NCBI GenBank assembly: GCA_015350385.1
Contig: WNKI01000004.1
Coordinates: 1,648,859-1,712,858, forward strand
Source of the DNA: Aculops lycopersici
Taxonomy: Eukaryota > Arthropoda > Arachnida > Trombidiformes > Eriophyidae
Direction of reading: 5' to 3'
Length of the DNA stretch: 64,000 nt
Part shown: one piece after another, positions 39,675 through 50,000 of the stretch
Layout of the letters: each line of letters starts with the position of its first letter
Position numbering within the stretch: the first letter of the stretch is position 1
Notes under the pieces: generated by a model
The model's database searches: none
Told to the model about the DNA's origin: nothing
Seen by the model: only the letters and a program-made list of their open reading frames with translations
Made by a program: the position numbers and the translations under genes

Positions 39675-41681
39675 ATGAAGCCAAATATTCGGCTCCTCTC
39701 CTCGGCCCTGACTCAAGCCGAGACTTGCAATGCAAGCGCAAACTCAATAATAGCCGGCGAATGCTTTGCCACTAGATCCATGGCGGCAAAGTTCAATAAA
39801 ATCTCAACCTCATCCCCATTCTTGAGAAATTACAAGCTTTTCTTTAGATTGCAAAACTGCGAGCAAGCCATGCTCAGCAATCTAGCCCCTAGAAGACCCT
39901 TTTCAACAGTATCATCAATTGTTAGTAATAATAATGAATCTCCCATGATTAGTGAAAGAAGCAATTGCAAAGATCAAGGACCAACAAAAACAACCTCTAG
40001 TCAATTATTTGTAAATCACACCATCAAGAGGCAATTGCATAATAGACACAAAGGTGCCAGGTTGCTATTGGAAAACTCGGCCACTAAGGGTATGGCATTT
40101 ACTGACAAAGAGCGAGAGGAGCTCAATATACTGGGTCTCCTGCCCCCGGCTCATCGAAGTCAAGAGCTGCAAGTAAAAGCGGCGCTAAATTTTGTCAACA
40201 ACATAGGAGACAATTTGACCAAGTATATATATTTAAGAAACTTGAAGGATTATAACGAGAGGATGTTCTACAAAACCCTAGCCGAGAATGTGGAAACTTT
40301 GATGCCTATTGTGTATACACCAGTAGTGGGTTTAGCTTGTCAAAAGTTCAGTCATACTTATCTGCGACCCCGTGGATTGTATGTCACTATCAATGATTTG
40401 GGTCGAGTTAAGAAAGTAATCTCCAATTGGCCCTACGATAGCGTGCATGCCACCGTTGTAACCGATGGTGAACGTATCCTAGGTCTTGGTGATTTGGGTG
40501 CCAATGGAATGGGTATCAGTATTGGAAAATTGTCACTCTACACTGCGTTAGCTGGTATTCCACCACATACAGTGTTACCCGTCTGTTTAGATGTTGGAAC
40601 AAATAACAAGTCTCTCCTGGAAGATCCATTTTACATAGGGCTTCGGCAGGAACGAGTTACTGGTGACAAGTACTTCCAGTTATTGGACGAGTTTATGGAG
40701 GCTGTGGTCGATAGGTTTGGTCGCTCTTGTTTGATCCAGTTTGAAGACTTTGCAAACTCAAATGCATTCACCATCTTAGAGAAGTATAGAGGTCGCTATT
40801 GCACTTTCAACGACGACATCCAAGGCACAGCCTCGGTTTGCGTGTCTGGCATAATGTCCGCCTCCCGGGTGGCCCAAAGCAAGATCACTGATCAGAAGTT
40901 TCTATTCTTTGGTGCTGGCGAGGCAAATTTAGGTTCAGCAACTTTGTTGGTTGAAGCCTTGATTGAAGAGGGTCTAACCAGAGACGAGGCTATGGAAAAG
41001 ATTTGGATGATGGATGCAGACGGATTGGTGGTTGAGGGACGGGATACCTCGAATTGGAACAGCCACAAGAAGGCCATGATCCGAAAGGGACCAATGCTCA
41101 ACGATTTTCACGCGATATTGGATCTAGTTCAACCAACTGCTCTGATTGGTGCCTCTGCTGCGACAGGCGCCTTCACAAGAGAGGTTCTCAAGAAGATGAC
41201 CACTTTTTCAGAGAGACCAATCATTTTTGCATTGAGTAATCCAACATCGAAAGCTGAATGTACCGCGGCACAAGCTTACCAATACACTCGCGGCAAGTGT
41301 ATCTTTGCCTCTGGATCGCCATTCGAACCTGTTGAGTTTAATGGCAAGACCTTTACTACCGGCCAAGGCAACAACTCCTACATCTTCCCGGGTATTGCGC
41401 TTGCTGTTATGGCTGCTCAAGCACCCAAGATACCGGACAAGACATTTATTATTGCATCACGAGCATTGAGTGATCAAGTGCTAGACTCGGAACTAGAGGC
41501 TGGCCTCGTGTACCCTCGTATCGGACGTATTCGCGAAGTTACCCTGCATGTTGCTACTCATGTCATGAATTATTTCTACCAGGAAGGTTTGACAAACTAC
41601 CACTTTGAGCCAAAGGACAAGCTGGCGTTCTTGCGTGATATTCAGTATGACTACAATTACGACAAGTCGCCTCGCAATTAG
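39675..41681 (+). CDS. Malic enzyme, probably mitochondrial
   Basis: The protein has 668 aa, about 90 longer than the cytosolic enzyme because of an N-terminal Arg/Ser/Ala-rich, acid-poor extension that resembles a mitochondrial presequence. The enzyme decarboxylates malate to pyruvate with reduction of NAD(P). The catalytic core begins at about residue 118. Catalytic Tyr214 lies in PIVYTPVVG, metal ligands in FEDF and FNDD, and the dinucleotide-binding turn in FFGAGEANLGSA. ALSNPTSKAECT and GQGNNSYIFPGI are standard. I could not decide NAD versus NADP preference. An alternative start at Met36 or Met66 would shorten the presequence and could give a cytosolic form. Intronless. Confidence 0.93.
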   Translation: MKPNIRLLSSALTQAETCNASANSIIAGECFATRSMAAKFNKISTSSPFLRNYKLFFRLQNCEQAMLSNLAPRRPFSTVSSIVSNNNESPMISERSNCKDQGPTKTTSSQLFVNHTIKRQLHNRHKGARLLLENSATKGMAFTDKEREELNILGLLPPAHRSQELQVKAALNFVNNIGDNLTKYIYLRNLKDYNERMFYKTLAENVETLMPIVYTPVVGLACQKFSHTYLRPRGLYVTINDLGRVKKVISNWPYDSVHATVVTDGERILGLGDLGANGMGISIGKLSLYTALAGIPPHTVLPVCLDVGTNNKSLLEDPFYIGLRQERVTGDKYFQLLDEFMEAVVDRFGRSCLIQFEDFANSNAFTILEKYRGRYCTFNDDIQGTASVCVSGIMSASRVAQSKITDQKFLFFGAGEANLGSATLLVEALIEEGLTRDEAMEKIWMMDADGLVVEGRDTSNWNSHKKAMIRKGPMLNDFHAILDLVQPTALIGASAATGAFTREVLKKMTTFSERPIIFALSNPTSKAECTAAQAYQYTRGKCIFASGSPFEPVEFNGKTFTTGQGNNSYIFPGIALAVMAAQAPKIPDKTFIIASRALSDQVLDSELEAGLVYPRIGRIREVTLHVATHVMNYFYQEGLTNYHFEPKDKLAFLRDIQYDYNYDKSPRN

Positions 41682-42412
41682 AATTAGTGACTGCTGTTAT
41701 AGTTTTTGGTGTTGAATATCGCTTGTAGGAAGGTTAACTCACTTCTCGACCACAAGGTTATCGGGAAAAGGACACATGCATGTACAAATCGGCGTTTATG
41801 CTGTTAGCATAATTCATCCTTGTTATCTATGTTGTTATCGTTATTGTTATTGTTGTTCAGGTTGCTCATCAGAACTCCTTAGATTTTGTTATACGTATAA
41901 ATTTATACTAAATATACCAACCAAACTAATAGCCAAGTCTATCCAAATTGGGATACCTGAAGTTCGTTTACGTGTATCTTCTACCCGGCTGCATCATTTA
42001 CCTTGTGTAACGGAAGTAAAGTCGCTTACTAGCTCGAGATCTTGAAGGTTGTCGGGAGATCAGAATTATATTCAAGATTGAGCAGCAGTTTCGTGCGATT
42101 GTCACTCTGAAATGATAGTTGGAAGAAAAAAACTGTTAGAATGAATAAATGATTTATTATATTTCTATAAAAAATTGATGAATGTGATGATAATGATGAG
42201 ATTATTATGTCACAATAAATACAAAAAAAACCTTCGTGGGAGAGAGAGAACACTAGGACTAACAGTTCAGACCACTTGTTTGATCCTCCGGTCTGTCGTT
42301 TGCCGACCGGATTGCTTAAGAATCACCTCAGGTGGTGCCATACTTATTTCTAATCTGTTACTTCAGCTATCACCATCGAAACCAGTGATAATACTAGATA
42401 CTGGTAGTACCT
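41682..42412. other. Convergent gap between malic enzyme and serine protease
   Basis: The 731 bp hold the 3' UTRs of both genes. A poly(A) module lies at 42193-42220 in the malic enzyme direction. No gene is seen. Confidence 0.45.
42193..42220 (+). terminator. Poly(A) module downstream of malic enzyme
   Basis: 26 of 28 bases match the Rab35 module at 38225, including ATGATGAGATTA and CAATAAAT, 512 nt after the malic enzyme stop. Confidence 0.5.
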
Positions 42413-43510
42413 TTATTTCGTTGACTTCATCATTTCCTTTATCCAATTGGTGAAATAAGCTACATTTGTGAAAACATCCGGAAAGCCTGGCTTGGCGCAA
42501 CCGGAACCAAAAGAGGTGATACCGGCAATCATCCACTTGCCGTTTACTCGACATTGTAGCGGGCCACCACTGTCACCATGACAAGTACCGCGGCCGCCCT
42601 CCCTAGTTCCGGCGCACAGGTGCCATTGGTCGATGCTTATTCTAAACTTTGGATAGTAAGCATTTTGGCACTCGCTAATCTCGTAGACATCCACAGCAAC
42701 TTTTTGCAATATATTCGAGGCCTTCTTATTGTAGTCAACCTTTCCCCATCCGGTTGCTACACACTCCTTGCCAAAAAACGAGGTCCTTTCGTCGGGTACA
42801 CAAATTGGTCTAACATATTCGGTTACCTTGATTGGCTCTGAGAGTTTCATCACTGCAATATCATTATCATAGCCACGATACCAAGGATAATGGAATACAT
42901 GTGAAATGCTTAATGTTTTCTCCTCCTCCTCGGTGTTCTTTTGATTGTGCTCACCCAAACGAACTTCCCAAAACATGGCCTGAGGTAGAGTGAACAGAGG
43001 GTTTATAATACAATGAGCAGCGGTAACAATCCATTCCTTATTGATTAGAGTGCCTCCACACCAGTGGCCCACTTTACCCGCTTGTGGGTGGTTTAAACGA
43101 ACGGATACCTGCCAAGGCCACTCGCCATGCAATGAGTTGTTGCCTCCAACTATCCTTTCAGTTAAAGGACTTTCATTATTAAATCTATTGACTCCACAAT
43201 CATAAATGGTGCCACTCGACTGATCACTCGTGGTCGCTTGTTGGGTAGCATAACAAAATGATGGTAATATCACAAAAATCACAAGGATCAAACAAGATAG
43301 ATTGAAAATAGAGGAAAACTGAAGGATTGTTCTGGTTGAATTGTGACTTTCTTGTTTGTTCGGTTGTTGGTCATTGTTATTGTTGAGATAGTTGATAGAT
43401 TTTCTTTGCAAACCTGTGGAGCCACCATCAGTGATACTCCTTCGATTGTCGGTGATCACGTTCATTTCCTCCACCATTGGGTCTTGTAGTCTTGCAGTAG
43501 GGGCTTCCAT
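42413..43510 (-). CDS. Type II transmembrane S1A serine protease, brachyurin-like pocket
   Basis: The protein has 365 aa. The first 60 residues are cytoplasmic, with an anchor at about 66-86 (SSIFNLSCLILVIFVILPSF). Cys105 probably ties the short stem to the catalytic domain after cleavage at R119|IVGG. The triad is His166 (TAAHC), Asp217 (DNDIAV) and Ser314 (GDSGGP). By chymotrypsin numbering, position 189 is Gly308 and position 226 is Asp345 (PGFPDVF); trypsin has the reverse, Asp189/Gly226. This G189/D226 layout is known from crab collagenases (brachyurins), which accept basic and other P1 residues. There are no CUB, LDL or clip domains. TATATAA at 43516-43524 (minus strand) is only a few bases before the first ATG, so the start may really be Met12 (43477), or the first segment may be a signal anchor in a longer transcript. 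Confidence 0.87.
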   Translation of the reverse strand: MEAPTARLQDPMVEEMNVITDNRRSITDGGSTGLQRKSINYLNNNNDQQPNKQESHNSTRTILQFSSIFNLSCLILVIFVILPSFCYATQQATTSDQSSGTIYDCGVNRFNNESPLTERIVGGNNSLHGEWPWQVSVRLNHPQAGKVGHWCGGTLINKEWIVTAAHCIINPLFTLPQAMFWEVRLGEHNQKNTEEEEKTLSISHVFHYPWYRGYDNDIAVMKLSEPIKVTEYVRPICVPDERTSFFGKECVATGWGKVDYNKKASNILQKVAVDVYEISECQNAYYPKFRISIDQWHLCAGTREGGRGTCHGDSGGPLQCRVNGKWMIAGITSFGSGCAKPGFPDVFTNVAYFTNWIKEMMKSTK

Positions 43511-44334
43511 CTTGGGTTATATAAGCACACACGAATACACACAAAGAGCAGGCAACTTGTTTCACACTACTTCCTGCCGAAAATTAACATTCGATTCGAA
43601 TGCGTGAGGAGTGAAACTAGCGAAATTTCGAAGGCAAGAGAGAGTCGACAGAATGAAAACGACCAATTTCTCGAGATGAGACTGACCTTTGGTTGCAAAG
43701 TCGTCGTAGAGTCATCTTGAACACGGCGACACTAACTAAGTTTATCGCAACCACTAGAGGAAAACGGATGACACTTGTTTAATTAGAAGAGACCGCAGCA
43801 GAGTCTGGCAGGAGTCTTGGCGGCTAACGTAGTGTTGTGGTCGTCGTGCTGTGGATGCAATTGATCAGACTGCTGCCGTTATGATAAACAAACGCAAGCA
43901 AGTCCTCACCTGTAATCTGTTCAGGTGAAGAAGAGATGCGGCGAGTGAGGAGAACCAGTCTAGCGGTAGCGTAGATAGCGATCAGGCTGCAGTATATCAA
44001 CTCGAAAACGGTCTCGGCATTCAAGAGGTTGCGGTCGGCCACGGTCGGCGCAGTAGCGACATTCCGATATGACTAGTCGCTTTCATGACCAGTTCCACAT
44101 AACCATCACCGCGGCCACCGTCTCAAACCGCTACCACCGTCGACTGCGCTTTCTGTGTTTTGATCTACTAGCCCAATTATGGCATATCTAATTCAACTTC
44201 AAGTTCAAATAGCTAGTCTAGTAAAAGTAGCATAAACATTCACACACGAATCCACTGAGACGCAATAGATCCCGGTGGCTGGTTCAAAGTGAAATCATGG
44301 AAATCTTTAGTTTTTTATTCCTCCTTCTTGTCTC
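43511..44334. other. Gap between serine protease and UBC9
   Basis: The 824 bp hold the protease promoter and the UBC9 3' UTR. A 72-codon minus frame at 43824-44042 has no homology that I can see. No other feature. Confidence 0.35.
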
Positions 44335-44814
44335 TCACGCCGATTGAGCAAATCTTGCCGCCTGTTGTCGAACTTTCTTCTCGTATTCGGTTTTATTCTG
44401 ACAATATGCTGTGTAGGCCTCGGCTTGTGCTGGATCTTTAACGTTTGGCTCATTAAGTAGAGCTTGTATACCTAACAAAATCTGTTTAATCGTGATCGAT
44501 GGTCGCCAATCCTTCTCCTCGTCTAATAGTGAGAGGCATACTGTTCCTGATGGATAAACATTTGGGTGAAACAGTGGTGGGTCAAATTTACATTTTGGTG
44601 GCGAAGATGGATAATCATCCTTAAAGTGCATTGTTAACCTGTACAATCCTCCCTCCCAAATCGTATCCTTTTTACCTGGAATGGCACATTCCCAGTCCAT
44701 AAGACACATGGTTCCGTCTTCATTTTTCTTCGGCTTGGCAATGAAGCCAAACGGATGGTTCTTTCGCCATTCCTTTCTTTCCTCTTGTAATCTGGCAAGA
44801 GCTATGCCGGCCAT
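44335..44814 (-). CDS. UBE2I: UBC9, SUMO-conjugating E2 enzyme
   Basis: The protein has 159 aa, one longer than human. UBC9 accepts SUMO from the E1 and passes it to substrate lysines. The catalytic Cys93 is in [11 protein letters not shown], preceded by the HPNVYPSG loop, and the N-terminal helix [20 protein letters not shown], which binds E1 and SUMO, is intact. The family CxxW segment ([20 protein letters not shown]) is present. Conservation is very high over the full length. The only start is the ATG at 44814. Intronless, and divergent from the macro-domain gene with about 490 bp between starts. Confidence 0.97.
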   Translation of the reverse strand: MAGIALARLQEERKEWRKNHPFGFIAKPKKNEDGTMCLMDWECAIPGKKDTIWEGGLYRLTMHFKDDYPSSPPKCKFDPPLFHPNVYPSGTVCLSLLDEEKDWRPSITIKQILLGIQALLNEPNVKDPAQAEAYTAYCQNKTEYEKKVRQQAARFAQSA

Positions 44815-45308
44815 GTTTGTTCCTCTCGCTGAGAATATTTTTTGAGATTAAATTGTTTGTGTTACAACAGAGATTTTAATAGTCTATGATTTTCTATGAA
44901 TAAAATACAATAGCTCTACTCGATTTGTTTCATATAGTTGCTATTGTATTCGCAGTAATGATTTAATCTTTATAATCACTGGTCATGTGAAGAGAATTTA
45001 TTGGAGAAACCCGGTCAAACTATTGTAAATATTGAAGAGAACGTGTTGATGTTGTGGTTAAATTGATTTTGGCAACTGCTAATGCATTCAATGAACGTGT
45101 TTTCGGGTTTGGCGCGTTGTTCAAATGTGCCGGCCGGCAAACTCCATTGTCAAGGCTCTGTGTGCGATAGTGTTGATCTTCGCATATGCACCTCATTGTC
45201 TTCGAGACGTTAATGATGATTATTCATAAATGAACATTCTATATTCCTCACCTGAATAGCTGTGATATCTATTAAATTAACTAGCTACTTGTTATTATAT
45301 TGATTCAT
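44815..45308. other. Divergent promoter between UBC9 and the GDAP2-like gene
   Basis: 494 bp between opposed starts, A/T-rich, with no clear TATA or initiator pair and no gene. Confidence 0.45.
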
Positions 45309-46253
45309 ATGATGGATGCTGTTGATGTAAGCGCCTTGAGTGTTGTTGAATCGCCGCTAACCGAGAAGGACCTGGAGCTTTGCAAACAGAGAAACCCAGT
45401 CCGGTACTGGCCTAATACGCCCTTCCCCATCGACGAGGAGATCAATAGAAAGGTGTTCCTTTATGATGGAGACATTGAGCTTGTTAAGGCTGACGCTTTG
45501 GTCAATCCAACAAACGAGAATTTGTCACAAATGAATCTAGCCAACAAACTGGCCGGACCAGAGTTGGAAGTTTACGTAAGGCGAAGGATAAAGGCTTGTC
45601 CGACAGGCGATGTTCGGATATCACCGGGTTTTGAGTCAAACTTTAAGCACATAATACACGCCGTCCCACCTAAATATCAGCCAAAGTATAAGACAGCAGC
45701 TGAAACTGCCCTATTCCATACTTATTTCCGCATCCTCGAGTCCATGATTGAGAGGAAAATTAGAACTGTCGTGATGCCAATACTAACTACAACCAAGTGT
45801 AACCTTCCTATTGATGATAATTGTAATCTACAATTGAGAATCATCAGGAGAATTATAGAGAAGAAGCGTCATGATTTTGACAAAATTGTTATTCATGTTC
45901 AAAACGAGGGCGATCATTATACGTTGCCATTCTATTGTTACTTCCCCCGGTCCAAGTTGGACGAAGAGATTGCCTGCTACAAGTTTACCTCGGCCATCGG
46001 AGGTCCAAATGGCGAGCCAGTTATACCAGAACGAGAGATTCGTATCAAAAGTAAGCCAGCTATTTTGGGCCTCCATGATGACCGATCCATTGACCTAACC
46101 TCAGGCTTGGACTTGTCTACTGTAGTTGGCAAGACTCAATTTTGCAAGATGCAAGATGATTTGGATAAGTTGAGAAGAGATCCTAGTGTTTCGTCGGCGA
46201 ATCAAGCGGTCGCCGCGAACAGGAATATATTTCGAGGTTGCAATATACTATGA
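45309..46253 (+). CDS. GDAP2-like macro-domain protein lacking CRAL-TRIO
   Basis: The protein has 314 aa from ATG 45309 (the next codon is also ATG; the upstream TTG is not used). A macro domain spans about 45-210: VFLYDGDIELVKADALVNPTNE, then LAGPELEVYVRRRIKACPTGD, then FKHIIHAVPPKY, then TAAETALFHTYFRIL. It is followed by the GDAP2-specific linker YCYFPRSKLDEE and NGEPVIPEREIRIKSKP. Macro domains bind ADP-ribose; GDAP2 is thought to be an inactive or binding-only member. Vertebrate and plant GDAP2 continue into a C-terminal CRAL-TRIO domain. Here the frame ends after about 60 more unrelated residues at a TGA, so that domain is absent unless an intron was missed. The assignment to the GDAP2 branch is good; function in this organism is unknown. 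Confidence 0.85.
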   Translation: MMDAVDVSALSVVESPLTEKDLELCKQRNPVRYWPNTPFPIDEEINRKVFLYDGDIELVKADALVNPTNENLSQMNLANKLAGPELEVYVRRRIKACPTGDVRISPGFESNFKHIIHAVPPKYQPKYKTAAETALFHTYFRILESMIERKIRTVVMPILTTTKCNLPIDDNCNLQLRIIRRIIEKKRHDFDKIVIHVQNEGDHYTLPFYCYFPRSKLDEEIACYKFTSAIGGPNGEPVIPEREIRIKSKPAILGLHDDRSIDLTSGLDLSTVVGKTQFCKMQDDLDKLRRDPSVSSANQAVAANRNIFRGCNIL

Positions 46254-49200
46254 ATTTCAAAAAATCAATCTTTCTATTATAACTGTTATAACCCCAGATT
46301 TTTCATTGTTATTTATATTACTAAATCTTCTTCTACCACCATCATCGCTCTCTTGATATTAAATTAAGCACAACAACATCTGTCTTATCTCTCATTATGT
46401 CTATGTGCGTCATTGAAGTTAACTTGGTTACCAGTAACCAAGTATCTAACTGACCCCTGAACGTTGCAACCAGTGCGAGACTGGTTGAAAACCAAAATTT
46501 CCTGAAGTTAGACCGGAAGAGTGGATCCAGTGTTGTGGTGGCCACTCTTGCTGTTGTGGTTGTTGTTGATTTCACCTTGGCGCATAGCGACCCATAGATG
46601 GCGGGTATTGGTGTGCAACACCTCGTTGTTTGTTTCAATTTCAACTGTTCCCGCAAACAACATTCCGCCGATGTATAGAGTAAATGGAAAATTTCCTCTT
46701 CGTAACCAATTGCAAATCTCTCACCGGATGACGCGGAAACGTTGATCTCTGGAGCCGCACACAATATACAATAGCAATAACATTGCCACCATGCTGCCGC
46801 ACTCCTTCCTCACGGATTTTGTTGTGGAGTCGCCGCAGTGGCCGGAAGTATTGCGGCACGTAGATGTGGTGGCCTCAGGTTTGACAATTCAATCGTGCTG
46901 TTGTTGTTGGTGGTGGTGGTGGTGTAATCTGAGCTTCGTTGCTCATAGTGGCTACTTTTCTCTCCCTCTAAGCGCAGTGGTGACTCTATTCGTGGTCACT
47001 GCGCTCGCATATGTCGCAACCGACCACCAGAAAGTGGTCGCCTTCAAGCGCTGGCCTTCAGATTAAACTTAACTTTTCGTCGGCAAGCTAGGCACCTGGA
47101 CCTGCGGGCGCCTAGCGCACTTTGCCATTCCGACGTCCAGCTCAATATGCGACCATATGGTGCCCTGTGTGACATTGTTGAGCGACTATTGTAACCAAGG
47201 TAAATCTTGTGAGCTAGCCAGCTAGCTATCTAGCTAGCCAATCGAGTTGTTAATATCCAAAACAAATGACGCAAGCCGATCGGCACGCGCCTGTCGTTAG
47301 TGCGTCTATCCTATGCAAATGGACAGACTTTGTTTAAATACCACCAACACAAACCCTTGAGCATTGTACCTGATTATTTTTTTCGTGGTTGTTGTAGTGG
47401 TAGTAGTAGTAGTGCTATAAGTTGTTGTTGTTGTAAGTGTACCCGTTGCCACTCATCCAAATGCTCAAAAGCTCGTGATGGACTCCACTTCTATGGAGAG
47501 CCGTCAAACCAGTTGGCCGTCGATTCAAACGATTTTTTCAAATATAATACTATCCAAATGAGCTCCTCTTACAACGGAATCTAATTACACCAGCCACCAC
47601 TTAGAGTTTGGGTTTGAAATAAGCTAGAATTAAGAACTGATGGTGGGGAAAACAAAGCATACAAGCAAAGCTCTTGTCACTCCAATTCCACCAACCAGCC
47701 AGCCTAAGTGCCAACTAAGCATTGAGCGTTACCCTACTCCACTCTACTGAACCAACCGAATTCACGAACCAAATACGTAAAAGAGTATTAGAGGGGAGGA
47801 AATTCAAATCGACTCCCACCACCACAACAAACAGTAGTTGCCCATCCGGTTATCTAACCCTCTTCTGGCTAATATCAACTGCTGTAAACAGTCATTATTC
47901 TTGTAGCACCGACTACGGTGACGTCATGCCGTGGTACTAGATAGCAGTGCTCTGAAATGAGCTAAGTAAACCAACGCACGTCCATCCACCTAGATCATGT
48001 CGTCCGTTGAAAATTTCCTGAGCCCAGTGGAGGTATTAGACGAATTGGTGAAAGGCATGTGCAGTAGGCAAACGGAATGCTTTTCGTTTGGCAAGCTAGC
48101 TTGCCAGCGACAACAAACTCCCACGCGCTCAAGAGTTGAGGCCCAAGGTTGCGAAAATGCCGCTTGCGGCATTCATAGTCGTCCATTCCTCTGAACTACT
48201 CCTAGTGGCAGCAATTGTCTCTAGTGCATGGGACTGCCGCCGCTGCTTTTGAACCCAGAGGTTTCCGGATGTTGCTTTGTATAACTCTCTGTGAATGACC
48301 AAAAAGAGGCAGAAGTAAGGTTAGAATCGGAGCTCCTTTCCAGTGTCAAGTAAAACTACTAGAAGTCGAGTTTCATTGGACCAGCTAACCTATCAGATGG
48401 TTACTTGGTTGTATTATAAACTCCCTGCGTGGAATCTAAATTCGATGTTGTTGACAAATATCGTGGCGCCTCAACTCGTCGCAGGCGAGAGTTCAAACTA
48501 AACATTGGTCGGCTACTTGGCCAGAATTATACTGACTTAACCTAGTGACTGACTGGCCGACTCATTGGCGGCAACTATGGCTAAATAATTGGGAAGGGAA
48601 GCGATCGAAACGAAACGAAACGAAACGAAACGAAACTTCGGAGAGGCGCTAGATAGTCGAGTAGTTGGCCATTGGACCATCGGCATTCCAAAGGGTTAGA
48701 GGCGAGAGTTGGTGTAGGCGGAGGTTGGTGCCATTTGATCGATAAACTCACTTATGCCATCCTGCTATCAGTGAAGCAATATATGATAGTGATATTGATA
48801 ATAATCGCTGTTTTTACCACGGTCACGGCCACTGCCGCAACCGTCGCTGCAAATCTCTGATGTTAGCCGGCCATTTTCAATGTCAGTTGAGCTGTTGAAT
48901 CAGAGGAGCCGAAGGAGTAAACGACATTAATCACATCACAGGGATTGGTAGTTGTGTTTCCGTTGCAAACAATGAGACAGCAAAATGAGTTGTTTTAGGT
49001 TGTGAGTTCAGATCGCTTCATTTCAGTTCAGTTGTGACTCTAAGCTTGACTTGATGGTCGAGGAGTTGAAGAGAGATGGATGATGGTGATGTAAGCAGTT
49101 AATTTTCACCGCCTTATCACGACGATTATTATAACTAACAGAAGCTACCATTCAAAGCTACACCTGAAGCCTCTTTTCATGTTTTGAAGAGAGAGGGAGA

Positions 49201-50000
49201 GAGAAAAAATTACTAAACTTCCATGGGCACTATTTCCAACATTCACCTCGACTCTTGCCTCTCGGTGGTCCATGTCAAACAATGGGCATGACAGCTGGAA
49301 ACGTAGCTCATATGACGTCGACGTCCCTCAAGTCTTTGTATCTCAAGAGCAACATGACGAGCAAGTTTAATATTGTATTGCGTTGTGTCGTGTTATGCCG
49401 TTTAATTCAGCGTTTAGGGTTTAGCTTGTTAATATTGCGATTAGCGATAATAACTCGGCTGCTCTTTTTGTCATGGCCTCTTAGGCTTACCTGGCCATTG
49501 AAACGCTAAGTGGCGGCAAGTTCGTTGAAGTGAGAACGAAAGAGCATTTCGAGAAAATAAGGCGAAAGCGATGATGTCATTAACCGCGTGTCGTCGCTTC
49601 CGTCCGTTCAGTAGGCTCATTGTTGTCCGAATGCTAAGCTCAATGCTTTCTCTGACTTCTCCAATTTCGGGCTACTTAATCGTCGATCAAATTGATTTCA
49701 TCTACGAGGTAATAAAACGCTCAGCCGGACTTAAGGACTCGACCAACATAAAGAGACCTTAACCTTGAAAAACGAGTGAAATCGCTATGACGAGAAACCG
49801 GTTCGCGCTGAAATAGAATTTGCCCATTCTAGAAGATGAAAGAATCCTCACAGGAGTTCACTAGTAGATAGGGAACCTTGAAATTTTACTCATCCCCAGA
49901 AAAATTCGAGAAGCCAACGATGTGCTCGCCTCAAGACGTATGGCCCTTGAGGCTCTCAGATAAACTCAAGGCTTCCCTTTGCCGCTACCGGGTTAGCGGA
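46254..50000. other. Gene-free interval, left part
   Basis: No ORF here resembles a known family; the open frames are 60-140 codons, overlapping and discordant. It includes (CGAAA)6 at 48606, a CTAGCTAG octamer at 47230 inside a GCTAG-rich palindromic stretch (about 47212-47240), a short palindrome at 48156-48173, GGT/TGT-rich tracts near 46900 and 47390, and a GA-rich stretch near 49190. The GDAP2-like 3' UTR is at the left edge. It could be 5' introns, enhancers or a non-coding RNA of TENT5 or of a gene outside the window. Confidence 0.4.
48606..48635 (+). repeat. (CGAAA)6 pentanucleotide microsatellite
   Basis: Six perfect tandem CGAAA units, non-coding. Confidence 0.95.
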
